From: Candidatus Absconditabacterales bacterium
GTDB lineage: Bacteria > Patescibacteriota > Gracilibacteria > Absconditabacterales > Absconditicoccaceae
Direction: 5' to 3'
Length of the DNA stretch: 64,000 bases
Assembly: GCA_025057375.1 (NCBI GenBank)
Contig: JANWWO010000006.1
Coordinates: forward strand, 1 to 64,000
Positions 32,501 to 43,539 of this stretch are shown piece after piece (position 1 is the first letter of the stretch; each line of letters opens with the position of its first letter). Below the pieces are notes generated by a model. The model ran no database searches, was not told the DNA's origin, and saw only the letters and a program-made list of their open reading frames with translations. The position numbers and the translations under genes were made by a program.

Positions 32501-34618
32501 AGAATCAGTATTCCAAACGGATGCACCTCGATCAAAGGTAAGTGATTGAATCTGTTCTGCCATACCATCAATTCCTTTTTTCCACAGATTGATCGATCAT
32601 CCTGTCCCAATTCCATAGACATTTCTTCTATTTTTTAGGGTCATCTCTTCTTTATCAACAAGATTACCATTTTCATCAACCTCCTGCTCCATACCTTTTA
32701 CCACAAGTTTGCCATTTGGTTCAAAGTAATATTTATTTTCGAGTGCAGCAGTAATAATATGAGCCCTGACTGCTTCTTCAAGTCTCAATACTTGGTCTTT
32801 GGTCATATTTACCTTGTTTGGATTGCTCTCCAATGCGCGCTTCACAGCAGCATCAATGAGATTTTTGTGTTTTGCAAGCAACGCATCAAGGTCCTCATTC
32901 AACTCATTTTCAAGAACAATCTCCTCTGGATTTTGCAAAAGTTTATTATTCTCATCAAATCTACCATCTCCATATCTGAGGACGGGATTGAGCTCTCCAG
33001 GTTTATCATGCACATATTTTTGCATCAACAAAACAGCTGCATGATTTGTTGTGAGTAATTTCTGGAGATTAGCCAGATTCAAGTCTCTTTTCCCACCATT
33101 ACGACATATTTCATTTCGTAAGACATAGCGAATATCTTCAAGTCACTCTTTGTACGCATATCTTCCTATAGCTTCAAGAAAATTGAGCATCACTTCTTTT
33201 GTTGCGTCTTGTTTGGATAGTCATTTTTCTCACATCACTACGGGGATCGCTTCTTTAAACTTCTGAACAATCGCAGGTCATGAAACTGTATTTCAATCTC
33301 TATGATCAGCAACGCCATTATTGTCATCGTCTGCTGCCGATAGTGCAAGAAATCTGAATGTTGAATCCACATCTCATGATGACATATATGTTTGTATTCT
33401 TGAATCCTGAAAAAGTGACATACGATTACGCAAATCATCAGCATCTTTCCCAAGTGCAGCAGCCAAAACAAGTTGTTTTTCCAGAGATGGAGTGAGTGTG
33501 GGTGTTTCATATGTTGCTCAATACAGCTCTATAATTGTTGCACGATCAAGAGGCGGTGTTGAATAACGTGGATCTGTATAGGTAGCAATAATTGATTCCC
33601 GATGTTTTTGTACATTCTTACCTTGTGATTGTTGTTTCATCAACTCATCATACTTTGCTTTTTTTTGTGCGTCTGATGATGAAGCATTTACAGGATCACG
33701 AAGTCGTTGCTGATATGCATAGTCTACACCTGCTTTGATTTTCTGATGCAAATCTCCACTTAGTCTTGCATAATCTCCTGCATTCGCGAGTTTTGTATAT
33801 TTCTCAACTGTTTCTTTGGGCTTGTTAGACATTGTTGCAAGAGCCAAGTCAACTGCTCATTTTCTCACCTCTTTTACTTCGGGTGTCATTTGATCCACAT
33901 ATCTTGTGTTATCTTGACGGAACTGAGACACTCCTTCTTTTACTCACATATCAAGTTCTCATCTACTAGATGCGTCTTTAAACTGTCACCACACCATTGA
34001 CAACCATGGATATTTCTCTGTTGCCTTTCCCTTGTCAACAACAGAAAATTGCTGGCCCAATCTCAAAAGATAACGAGAATCTTTTTTTCTAAGTAGTCAA
34101 TTACTATCTGTTGTTATTCCAAGCTCATTGTTGTCTATTTTTTGTTCCCATTGCTCCAATGTAAGTGGAATATCTCCATTATTTCTAATTTGTTTGACGA
34201 TCTCAATAATGATATTCCCCAATGTATTTTGATCTCCATTTCATCGCACTCACAATGCTTTGAGTCATGTACGAAACTCTTTAATTTCTTGTTTATCTTC
34301 TGGTGTTGGAGTAAATCCAAAATCCCAATCATCACCATCTGATAACGCACGCAATGATTTACGCCATGATTCTACCTTTCCATCTCACGGAGTCAATCAC
34401 AAAATCTCATACCTCGCAAGAACCTCATCTCTTAGTTCTCCTGTCTTTTTTTTGACTTCTTCTATAATTGCTCATGGGCTTTCTGTCTCTTCCTTTCATT
34501 TTTCAGCTCTGCCTCACCAATCAGCTTTGTCTTTGTCATCCTGTCATGAAGAAGAAGCTCATTCACGCACGTTAATCAATGATGATCATGATTCTTGATA
34601 TAATAAAAAACGCACCAT
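29600..34618 (-). CDS. Very large protein of unknown function with Gly/Asn/Gln-rich tail
   Basis: A single frame of 1672 residues (ATG 34618, TAG 29600-29602) with no TAA/TAG inside. Most is predicted helical and charged, with KKKTGELRDEVLARYEI early and FDENNKLLQNPEEIVLENEL and RALESNPNKVNMTKDQVLRL near the middle. No signal peptide or membrane span is clear, though the region just upstream in the same frame is hydrophobic. The last ~60 residues are low complexity (GGNSGKNNNQGGNGQGRNNS and similar), largely TGA-encoded glycine. No family recognised. The location between a giant exported protein and a divergent unknown gene suggests a shared surface or host-interaction role. Confidence 0.8.
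29602..29740. repeat. Degenerate short repeats encoding the Gly/Asn/Gln tail
   Basis: Variants of cattgac, tattatt, ccctcattg and ccgttccctcattgattatt recur through this stretch on the plus strand. On the coding strand they read as GGN, GQG and NNS units. Confidence 0.7.
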
Positions 34619-34817
34619 TCACAAGAAAAAAATAAAAAAGGAACATATTCCCCATAATAATACCTATTCTCTCCAAAAAAGCAAAAAAATACACACTGAC
34701 AGATAATAACTGTTGACTTTTTTGTATTTTCATGCAATTGCCATTCATGGTCCAACTGTTGCCACGTTATATATAGTAAAAAAGTCAAGGCTTTCATCCT
34801 GAATGTATAAGAAAAAG

Positions 34818-34844
34818 TTGCAATAAGAATCAAAAAAATATACT
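34818..34844 (+). promoter_or_regulatory. Promoter of the 625-residue protein gene
   Basis: TTGCAA (34818-34823), 15-base spacer, TATACT (34839-34844), 44 bases before ATG 34889. The spacer is one base shorter than in the other promoters. Confidence 0.55.
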
Positions 34845-34888
34845 AACAAAAAGATACATAATTTTTTATCCACTCACATAAAACTCAT

Positions 34889-36766
34889 ATGACACTCTAC
34901 AATCCAGAACAATCAGATCGTAGATATGAATGATGACAGAACGATATAATGGATTCACAAGTTCTTGATAAACTAATTACAGACTTAAAAAACATTAAGA
35001 AAGAAAAGAATGAATGAGCTGTGTTTGCTCACATACGAACGTTGATTGCCGACAGTAATAGTCCTGCAGGCATATTATTAAAAAAACATATAACGCCAGG
35101 CGACATTATGAGGATAAGGAACAACGATAAGAAGATCATCAAAAAAATTAAGGAAATCCAAAAAGCAGAACGCGCCGAAGAAACAGCACAATCCAAAGAA
35201 CAACCCTCCAATGTCGCAACAAACGTGGCAAAAAAATGAACAGAATCAAACAACAACCAAGTATCACAGGTAGAAGCCAATTCACCAACAATCAACAAAC
35301 AGTTATTGCCCCATAATAAAATTGACAATGAGAATAATAATAAAAGAAACAGTGGAACACGCATCAATCTGCCAATGTTGTGAGAAATAAGTTTTACACA
35401 ACAGGATGTAAAAGATTTTTTTGCTAATCTTTTTGCATGACGAGCAAAAGATAATGATTCCAGTTTATGATGAGTATGGCATCGACTTGCATGAAGACTC
35501 TGATATGATTGGAGTCAAGAAAATGCTTGATGAAACAAAACAGAAACATGACAAGAACACATACAGCAACAACAACTCAACCAGGCACTTGAAGCAATAC
35601 AACCAACCGTCCAAATCCAATTCCCACAGTGAGTACAGGGACCAAACTGAACCACAATCAAAGAATATCAAGGAAAACTATACACCAAACCACTCACAAA
35701 TCAACAATCATGAGATCGAACACCACTTACAACAATCACATGATCAGATGGCAAAACATATACTCCTACAAAAGAATGAGGCACACGAAAAGCAATAGAA
35801 AAACCGAACAATGGCGTGAAGATTGACGAGCAACAACAAAAAGAACTCATCGAATCACTCAAAAAAGATGATGCAAAACTACCTACCACCATCGAATGAT
35901 TACCAAAAACTGGAACATTTACTCCACCACTGGACAAAATAAAAATCCACGATGGCAAACTATACAATTGTAGCGACGCAGACGAAAAAAACCGAACAGT
36001 AATACCAGACAATACAATCGAAGCAAACGGAAAAAGCTTTACACTTACATTTGATAATATCAATAAAACACGAATTGCAACAGAAAAAAACAACACACCA
36101 ACAGCATGAGAAACAGACTTTTTTTCTGCTGAACAAAATAAAGTATTAATGGAGGGTATTAAAAAAATCACAGAGACAAACAACAAACTGTCTATTGATT
36201 GACAAGAAGTAACATTCACCAAACAAAGTGATGGAACGTATACCTGATCGTTTTTTAATTGGAAAAAAATGAAAAAAGTCAATATGGAAATCACAAATAC
36301 AAAAGACGCAACTTGAAACGAAACACGAGAAAGTAAAATAACAATAGACGCAAATGCAAAAAATGACGAGATAATTAAATGATTTATGGATGGGAAAGAT
36401 GATGATCTCAGTAAGATTCCCGTGAAACCAGAATTTTTCTCCAATCCAGATTTTGTGAAGGCATTTTGTGACGTTGCAAAACGTACGGAGACATGAGACT
36501 GAACAACCACATTCAATCTCCTCAAAACACCACAAGCACAAGAATGGATAAAAAGTATGATTACGAGACTCAAAACAGAAGCAGATAAGTCATGATGACC
36601 TGCAATATTAGCTCCACTAAAAAATCAAATTCCAGCAACCATTCCACCCATCACCAGCGTCACAATGAATGGAGAGAATATCGCTATTTCGTACAAAGAC
36701 TGAAACACCAACAAAACCATCACCATCACCAAAGACCAAGCGGCAGTTTTGGCACCAAAGAAATAA
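34889..36766 (+). CDS. Large hydrophilic protein of unknown function
   Basis: A 625-residue frame (ATG 34889, TAA 36764-36766) appears only with TGA as glycine. Composition is rich in Lys, Thr, Asn and Gln. An N-terminal helical part (QVLDKLITDLKNIKKEKNEG) precedes a disordered linker (residues about 115-165). LGEISFTQQDVKDFFANLFA, a Gln-rich stretch (QEHIQQQQLNQALEAIQPTV) and a Thr-rich region with YQGKLYTK and LYNCSDADEKNRTVIPDNTI follow. No signal peptide or membrane span is seen. It is divergent from the 1672-residue gene, 270 bases away. Confidence 0.8.
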
Positions 36767-36849
36767 GTACACCATACACCATCCCTTACTCTCCCTGCAT
36801 TTCCTCTTGCAAAATACCAAAAAAACTATACATATCCCATACAAAAGAT

Positions 36850-36930
36850 GCTGAGGTGGTGGAATGGTATACACGTACGCTTGAGGTGCGTATGCCGTAA
36901 GGCTTGAGAGTTCGAGTCTCTTCCTCAGCA
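36850..36930 (+). tRNA. tRNA-Leu(GAG)
   Basis: Class II tRNA. Acceptor GCTGAGG/CCTCAGC, discriminator A, anticodon stem TACGC/GCGTA with loop TTGAGGT giving GAG. CCA is not encoded. Confidence 0.93.
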
Positions 36931-36990
36931 TTTTTTTGTTGTAGCAAAAAACATATACCAATACATCCTCCCACCAGCACAAAAAAAACC

Positions 36991-37040
36991 ATTCCATGAT
37001 AGTTTTTTAGGATCAATTCCATGATGGTTTTTTAGGATCA
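36991..37040. repeat. Two tandem copies of a 25-bp unit
   Basis: attccatgatagttttttag plus gatca is repeated with one mismatch (tagtt/tggtt). The second copy covers the stop codon of the methyltransferase gene and the first copy duplicates that stop. Confidence 0.9.
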
Positions 37041-38054
37041 ATATCGATACACAACACGTCTTCCAACTGATTGCTTGGGACGACTATACACAAAAGATGT
37101 CATCACCACCCCCAAGGGTGTCAAAATATGTGACCATCGCTGATCTAACACATCATGATCCAAAGCAGTATACCATGGAACACAAAAGACCAGCGGGCAA
37201 TCTGGATGATTGGTTTGAATCTGAGGAACTCGACGACGGACAAAATCACCTACGTCACGTGCAGCTTCCCAAATACGATGCTGATGATGACGAGATGTGA
37301 TAATAGGACCGAGCCATCACTCTGTCACCACATGGGTCGCGAAACGGGCCAGTGGTTTATTTTTTGCATCAGTTGCATCATGGTACCAAATACTCCATGA
37401 CAGATCAACAAACGATGGATGACGATCCACTCGCCATTGCATCGCACGTTTACACGCAGTCACATGAGCAATGTCGGAACCAAGAGCGTGATAGCCACGA
37501 GCAAGCGCAAGCATCGGGATCGTCCCCGATCAGACAAAAGGATCATAAATGGTCACCGATGACGATGGACGTAACGCAAGAGCGATTGAAAGTAGTATAG
37601 CTCACACTTTTGCAGGAAGCATTCCCATTGTCATACTACGAAATGGTTTCTCAAAATCGATAGCCTCATACAAAGCGATCGGTTGTCGATGCGTCACAAC
37701 CCCCACCATCGATCACCACTGAACGAGCTCAACCCCCTTAGTCATAACCTCACGATCCGTATGCATCAAATCGACCTGTTTAAATCTACGAACCTCAGGA
37801 CACGCACGTTTGATAGCGATACCAAAGTCTTTTGATGCTGTCCCGATCAATCAACAATTACGTCATTGGCTATATGCCCATGCTAATGCGTCATTGAGAG
37901 AAAAAAAACACTGACCATACTTGATGACTGATCCGTACTGGTCAGGATACACAAGAGGATCACACGTATGGATCGAACGGTGGGACGAATGCACAACTCA
38001 TCATTCGAGCACAAATGCCTCAATATGAGAACAAATAATAAAAGCGGTGGACAT
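37032..38054 (-). CDS. SAM-dependent RNA methyltransferase (Trm11/TrmG10-like, UPF0020)
   Basis: This is a 340-residue protein. IYDPFVGSGTIPMLALARGY (about residues 170-189) is SAM motif I, whose first SGT-preceding glycine is TGA (37532-37530). ALGSDIAHVTACKRAM follows with the acidic ribose contact. VVTEGWLGPI near residue 245 corresponds to motif IV in Trm11-type enzymes. FRSMTMGMLPAKV just before motif I fits RMKPAKV-like sequence of the family. The N-terminal third replaces the THUMP domain. Likely target: a guanosine or adenosine of tRNA; not determinable. Its ATG overlaps the atpC stop (TAATG), so the two are translationally coupled. Confidence 0.78.
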
Positions 38055-38515
38055 TAGTCATTCCCATAAATGTAAGAATACAGAGCAAGTTGAGCCTTGA
38101 CGTGTTTGATTTCATCCAAATGACTATTGATATCTTCGATGTCTCCTCATGCTCTGAGAGAGATCAGATCTTTTTCGAGTTGCATAAACCTCTGTGATAA
38201 TGCAGCGCGTGATTCACGAAGAGAATAGTAAGCAACACTAACAGCCAGAGAAATAGTGTTATCGACAACATACAAAAGTCATTTTCAGACAGTACATCTG
38301 AGGATGCCGTCTTTGACTATTCACATCACTGATGCATCTAATCACGCTACATCACTACAAGTAAGAAGACTAGGTTCAACAATTGTTGTAAATGGTTCAT
38401 GACCGGGCAAAATAGTAATATCTCATATGACTGTTCCCAAAGAAAACATGGAAACCGTACACGAAAAAGCAATACCATTGGATGCAATAAGCGAGACGTT
38501 CATACGAGAATTCAT
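38054..38515 (-). CDS. atpC: F-type ATP synthase epsilon-like subunit
   Basis: This 153-residue protein has the epsilon beta-sandwich start (MNVSLIASNGIAFSCTVSMF) and the signature GDITILPGHEPFTTIV (residues about 36-51; usual G-x-x-G-x-x-P-x-H). A C-terminal helical hairpin follows (SLRESRAALSQRFMQLEKDL). Epsilon couples rotation to the catalytic head. No other ATP synthase gene is adjacent, which is unusual. ATG 38515 is used; ATG 38503 (MNVSL) would also fit. It has its own promoter at 38555. Confidence 0.8.
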
Positions 38516-38554
38516 ATTAAGAAGAGCAAACAATGGTAAAATAAAACACAACAC

Positions 38555-38582
38555 ACTATACTTTTTTTTGGAAAAAGTGCAA
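38555..38582 (-). promoter_or_regulatory. Promoter of atpC and the methyltransferase
   Basis: On the minus strand ATTTTCTCTTGCAC (-35 TTGCAC 38582-38577), 16-base spacer, TATAGT (38560-38555). Confidence 0.7.
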
Positions 38583-38691
38583 GAGAAAATCTTTGCTATC
38601 AAGTAATGATGCATTTCGCTTGCAATCGTACAAGAAACAATCTCAAAACCATCTAATACAAAAATAAGCTACATGGCAATGACTCAAAAGA

Positions 38692-40827
38692 CTATGACCT
38701 AAATCGGTAGACTTCCGAACGAACTGTTTGAGCCAATGGACCACTAATGTATCATTCGATGACATACGGCATCACCCCCTCCCCATACAGAGCAAGCAAG
38801 CAAGAATAGCCACCGATAATTATCCATTGTTTTTCATGCTGAGCGAGTGAAATGATTTTTTTGTGACCACAAGAGACATTTTCTGCCTCACAGAGGAGAT
38901 GAATGGATGAAAGCGTTTTGATCTGTGTCCGTAAACGCTGCGATTGATTTTTGTCAACAGAAAGAATAAAAAGACGATCATACTGCTGACAAAGCTGAGG
39001 GAGTAATGATGTATTCATAACTGGCAAAGAAGGTGCTGTCCATGTCGTTGGTCATGGCCAACAGTGATTCGCTTTAGTAAGTGAGCAATACACCACAGAA
39101 GGCTGTCCGTCACGTCAATCAATGAAAGAATGATGTTTGGTTAGATGAGATTCAAGTTCAGAAAAATCACTAAAACGAGGATGATACTCAAGCGTATACC
39201 ATAAATCATCGGTTGGTGAATGATGAGGAATAAGCGTCATCGGAACCATGTCTGACTCATGCCATTGCTGATAAATCAATCCAAGACGATGTGCATAATC
39301 ATCACCTCAAGGACACATACGAAGATCAGAGCAAAGATTGGGAAACAATCCAAAACAACGATCGGCATGAGCAATCGTATGATCATCTCGCTGGAGCGAA
39401 CGTCGATGAAGAAACGATGTGTCAGGAGGATATGATCAGGCTCGACATGATCGCATATGATTCCACTGGCCTACTAGTACCCACCAATCCTGAAGAAACC
39501 ATTGCCATGACTGATATGCGTGATGATCCATCATACGAAGTAACCATACAGCATCTTCCAGTATAGACCCAATCTGATACATATCAAGGGTTCGTTTACG
39601 AAATGTATTAAAACTACTATACCACCAGTCAGCATCAAGAAACACAATTATCATACGAGGATCAAGCGTATGAATACGTGCATACACATCATAGTGTGAT
39701 GCAAGAACAAGAGAACAAGACGACATCGATGGACGGTTAAGAAAAGCAAGAATGCGTTTTTCTGATTGAGTACGTGCATCAAAAACCTTGCGTCATAAAC
39801 GGTGATGAACACATCGCTTGATACACCAGGCCCACTCGTCCCATGTCCAACGATCAACAGTTGCACTCCACAACGACCACTGCTCAGGATCAACGCGTTG
39901 ATCAGGATTGAGCCACCCAATTGAGAGATCAGTACATGAACTCAAACAATCGGCAATAACAGTCAATTTGGGAGTGTGAGCACACACAAAACACAAAGGG
40001 CGATCGCCACGAACAGCAAGAAGTGCACCAAGCGTATCAGACAACGATCATGAAGGAGAGAAAAATTTGGGAACTGACTGAGGTGATGGAGCTGATGTAG
40101 CTATACGTGTACGACGGACAGAAGGAAGTGGCGTTTCAAGACGAGGGAAAGTAGTATGTACATTGGAAGAGGGAAAGCGATCCTGCAGAGAAGGAAGAAG
40201 AAAACGTGCGAGGGGTGGACGATCAGACAATGATACAACCCCAGCAAGAAACGATGGATAGGTTGCAAAACAATCCGCTACCGTGTTACGAGCCCACAAA
40301 GCAAGAGCAAGTGCACGAAGACAGTCTGTTGCTGCATCATGATGACGATCACCATCAATCCCACAACGCACTGCAAGAATATCACGAATTTCAGCATAAA
40401 GAGGATCACGATCCAAAACAATAGATAGTTGATCCAAAGCGTAGGATGTTTGATGAGGAAGAGTCAATACGGCACAATCATAGGTATCTACACGATTATC
40501 AGGAAGAGGAATACCAATAAATGTCTGTCGCCATAGCCGGTCAAAATCAATATTATGCCCGAGAATAAAGGGATCATGAATAGGCAACAAAAAATCCTGA
40601 ATAGCAGGGAGTATATCAGCAATACTAGGCGCACAATCAAGAAGAGACTGATCAATCGTCGTAATATGATGAGCAACAGCACACATTTCACGCTGTGACG
40701 ACAAATAACTTGACCACACTCTCCCCGTTCCCGTCAGACAATCATAATGCAGCAATGCAAGTTGGACAGGACGATCATGACGATGATTGAGCCCTGTCGT
40801 TTCAAAATCTATCACAAGCACCTGCAT
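38692..40827 (-). CDS. DnaQ-type exonuclease fused to an uncharacterised C-terminal region
   Basis: This is a 711-residue protein. Residues 1-190 form a DEDDh 3'-5' exonuclease: VLVIDFETTGL (ExoI, D-E), GHNIDFDRLW (ExoII, D) and HHDAATDCLRALA (ExoIII, H-x-x-x-x-D). After a Pro/Ser-rich linker (~215-260) comes a ~430-residue region. It includes LCFVCAHTPKLTVIADCL and RMIIVFLDADWWYSSFNTFR, and CSDLRMCPGGDDYAHRLGL. This could be a degenerate helicase, as in DinG-like exonuclease-helicase fusions, but no P-loop is seen. The start at ATG 40827 (MQVLVIDF) is chosen over the upstream ATG at 40857, which adds a hydrophobic stretch and nearly abuts the promoter. Confidence 0.75.
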
Positions 40828-40867
40828 CAGGAAGACAAAAAATAAAAACAACAACACACAATATCCC

Positions 40868-40895
40868 TCTATACCTATTCTCTGACAAAATGCAA
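40868..40895 (-). promoter_or_regulatory. Promoter of the exonuclease-fusion gene
   Basis: On the minus strand TTGCAT (40895-40890) preceded by tcgctc, 16-base spacer, TATAGA (40873-40868). Confidence 0.65.
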
Positions 40896-40938
40896 GAGCG
40901 AAACAAGAAGCTATTTATACATATCATCTGATTTAACC

Positions 40939-40966
40939 TTGCAAATAAGAGTAATTTGGATATACT
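40939..40966 (+). promoter_or_regulatory. Promoter of the membrane-protein/monooxygenase unit
   Basis: TTGCAA (40939-40944), 16-base spacer, TATACT (40961-40966), 34 bases before ATG 41001. Confidence 0.7.
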
Positions 40967-41000
40967 GATGCTAGGTTTTTTTATTTTTGATCATACACCT

Positions 41001-41858
41001 ATGTCATTTAGCTGAGCATTTGAAGCAGTATTCAAAGGCTTCGATATCAGTGTAGACAAAGAACTCGTTGATCAATTATCACTCCAAGGAGCTCAGGGAT
41101 TTGTTTTGATAAAAAAAAGTTGATATTTTCTTATATTTTCGTGACTTGGCACATGAATATCACTCATAACCTCATATCTAGGGGTTTTGACTGCTCTGTT
41201 TTTTCTCTCAGCCATCGATCGATGAGCTCGCAGTATTCTTGCTCTCATTGTCACATTTTTTTTTCTCTGACGATTGATATCTCTCGCCCGTTTTCTCTAT
41301 CGCCACAAAAAAACCTACCATACAGCAATAATTCTAAATGCATGAGTCGTCAAGCAAAGCATAGACTATACCGATGATGCATTTAGAGACATCATCGACC
41401 GAACATCAAGTCTTGTAATCCTCAATGGATTATATTGTATATTTGCAGTCATCATCCTGATTGTTATGCGAGACAACTTTGATACAATATCAATTCTCCT
41501 TCTCCTATGAACAATAGCATTCATGATACGACAACAATATGCTTTAGGGCAACTTCTTTTGCTCTGTATTGATTTAGCAATGGATTTTTTACTCTTTACC
41601 GAAAGCGTCATCAAATTTTATGACCAACAATCATTTGGTGTATCATCATCCACCATTGCACTAACAGACCTCAAGTCAATCGCAAGCCAAAAAACGTCAC
41701 TTGTCCAGTCATTTCTTGATTTTGGGACAATTACTTTTACCCTATCAGGAACAGATTCTTTGGGAACAATCGTCATGCCGTACATAAAATCACCAGAAAA
41801 TGTAGAACGTGCTATCAACATTATCCAAAATAGACAATGAACACCACTGAGATCATAA
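41001..41858 (+). CDS. Membrane protein with a PH-like C-terminal domain
   Basis: This 285-residue protein has two membrane segments in the N-terminal third (LTALFFLSAIDRGARSILAL and LIVTFFFLGRLISL) and two near the middle (LNGLYCIFAVIILIVM and ISILLLLGTIAFMIR). The C-terminal ~100 residues (IALTDLKSIASQKTSLVQSF, LDFGTITFTLSGTDSLGTIV) look like the bacterial PH domain of the YdbT type, which typically has the pattern D-I-x-x-V-x-x-x-x-G-x-L-x-x-x-F-x-F-G-T-I. Function unknown. The monooxygenase gene follows 41 bases later. Confidence 0.7.
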
Positions 41859-41899
41859 TCCCCACTACCTATACCATATTTTAAATCACTTTCTCGTTC

Positions 41900-43537
41900 A
41901 TGAATACTGTGATTATTGGCTGATGAATTACTGGACTACTTGCCGCATGTGCAGCACGCCCCTATGCAACATCTATTACCCTAATTGATAAACATCCAGA
42001 TGGTCCTCCCTGTGATGAAGGACGACTACTCCTTTGCCCCGATACCTGTGCTCATCTGTCAGATATAGGCATCCTCTCTACGCTCACTACGATCATGACT
42101 CCACTCACTACATGGACATGTACCGTCGGTGGTATGAGTTATCCTGATCAACCAGCAGGACGATGAGACTATCCTTATCCCCTTATTGTAGAAGAAAAAA
42201 AATTATGGGAAGCGTTATACAAAACACTTGGCTCACCACCAATCGAGCGTGGCACACCAACGAGTATTGTTACTACCACACAGACACTTATCTATACACG
42301 TCCTGACTCTGACCAAGGAAACAAACCATGACTCCCATCAAACCAAACAACTCATCAGTATGATCTTCTTCTCTGATGTGATGGGGCAGCAAGCTGGGTC
42401 AGAGAACAACTCTTTAGATCGAATACGAGCAGAGATGTCGTCACATTGTGGTCATCACAGTCACTTCTCACCATCAATCGAGGGACAAGCACAGCACGAA
42501 CACCATGAACAGCAAAAGTCATCGTAGGAGATAAAACAGTAGATGAATACCGATGCATCAGCACTACCCAACTTATCCACAATCACTATAGCTACGAACA
42601 AAAAACATTGACGACTGACCATTATAGCTGGCTTACCCGCCAGTGAGCAACCTATGACCATACACCCCTTTGGACCAAACAATCCTGATCTCATTATGTC
42701 ACCAACCCTGTGCTCAATAATATTGTATTGTGCGGAAGTGCTGTGATGGATTTACCGTTACTAGGATGAAGCAATGCCAACATGCGACAACTTATTCCTC
42801 GTATTCCGTGGAGATACTCTTTTGCTCGTTCCTCATCTCATCCTCTCCGAACAACATTGGGAATCGAAATCGCTCATAGCGTCAAAGAAATATACAACAA
42901 CTATACAGCTATCCTCACCACCATGATGCAATCATCATTCCATGATCGATGGGCAAAAATAGTCTATATCTGGACCAAAAAAACACCATGACGAATCGCT
43001 CGTTTATATAGCACAATGGATACTCGACATCCAGAAGTGGGAAGTTATAACACCCAATATCCGCTCCTTATCGAAGCCCTCAGCTCATCTCCACGTATTC
43101 GAATACAGTGATGGCAATTTTTTCACTGACCACATCCAGGAACACTCGCCCCTGCAGGCCATCTCGTCCTTCGTGCAAACGAACCCAAAGTATGACGATA
43201 TCAGCTTCTCGCCGATCACAAACCTATCATTCTCATTTTTCAAGGAGTGTGGTGATCAAAAGCTGATGCACACAATGCAAAAACACAGCGATCACATTAT
43301 GTGGGAGATATAGCACACGTCTATTGTATTACCAATACCTATCAACTCAGTGACGATGATGATGAGTTCTGCCTTGGCGACCATGATAGTCATTTCCATC
43401 GTGCCTGTGCCGCTTCATGACCATGCGTCTACTGTATTTATCCTGATGGAATTATTGGACGAAGGAGTCTTGGGTATCGTTTTCATAACTTTCAGGAATG
43501 GCGACAACACTACCGAAAAACAACAGCATCATCCTAA
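41900..43537 (+). CDS. FAD-dependent aromatic-ring monooxygenase family protein
   Basis: This 545-residue flavoprotein starts MNTVIIGGGITGLLAACAAR, the FAD dinucleotide fold; two of the loop glycines are TGA (41921-41926). YDLLLGCDGAASWVREQLF (~residues 155-173) matches the G-A-D-G-x-x-S-x-V-R motif of PHBH/UbiH-type hydroxylases. The usual GDA-H-x-x-P-x-x-G-x-G-x-N motif is rewritten as GSAVMDLPLLGGSNANM. The C-terminal ~120 residues (PIILIFQGVWGS, CVYCIYPDGIIGRRS) resemble the thioredoxin-like tail of phenol hydroxylases. The substrate is unknown. Confidence 0.7.
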
Positions 43538-43539
43538 GA

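Noticed and set aside
35421-35798. Plus-strand 125-residue frame inside the 625-residue gene
   Set aside because: The code-25 frame across it is continuous with convincing sequence on both sides; this alternative has no support.
35701-36573. 290-residue minus-strand frame opposite the 625-residue gene
   Set aside because: It is an antisense shadow: hydrophobic, Ser/Phe/Val-rich composition is the complement of a Lys/Asn/Thr-rich coding strand.
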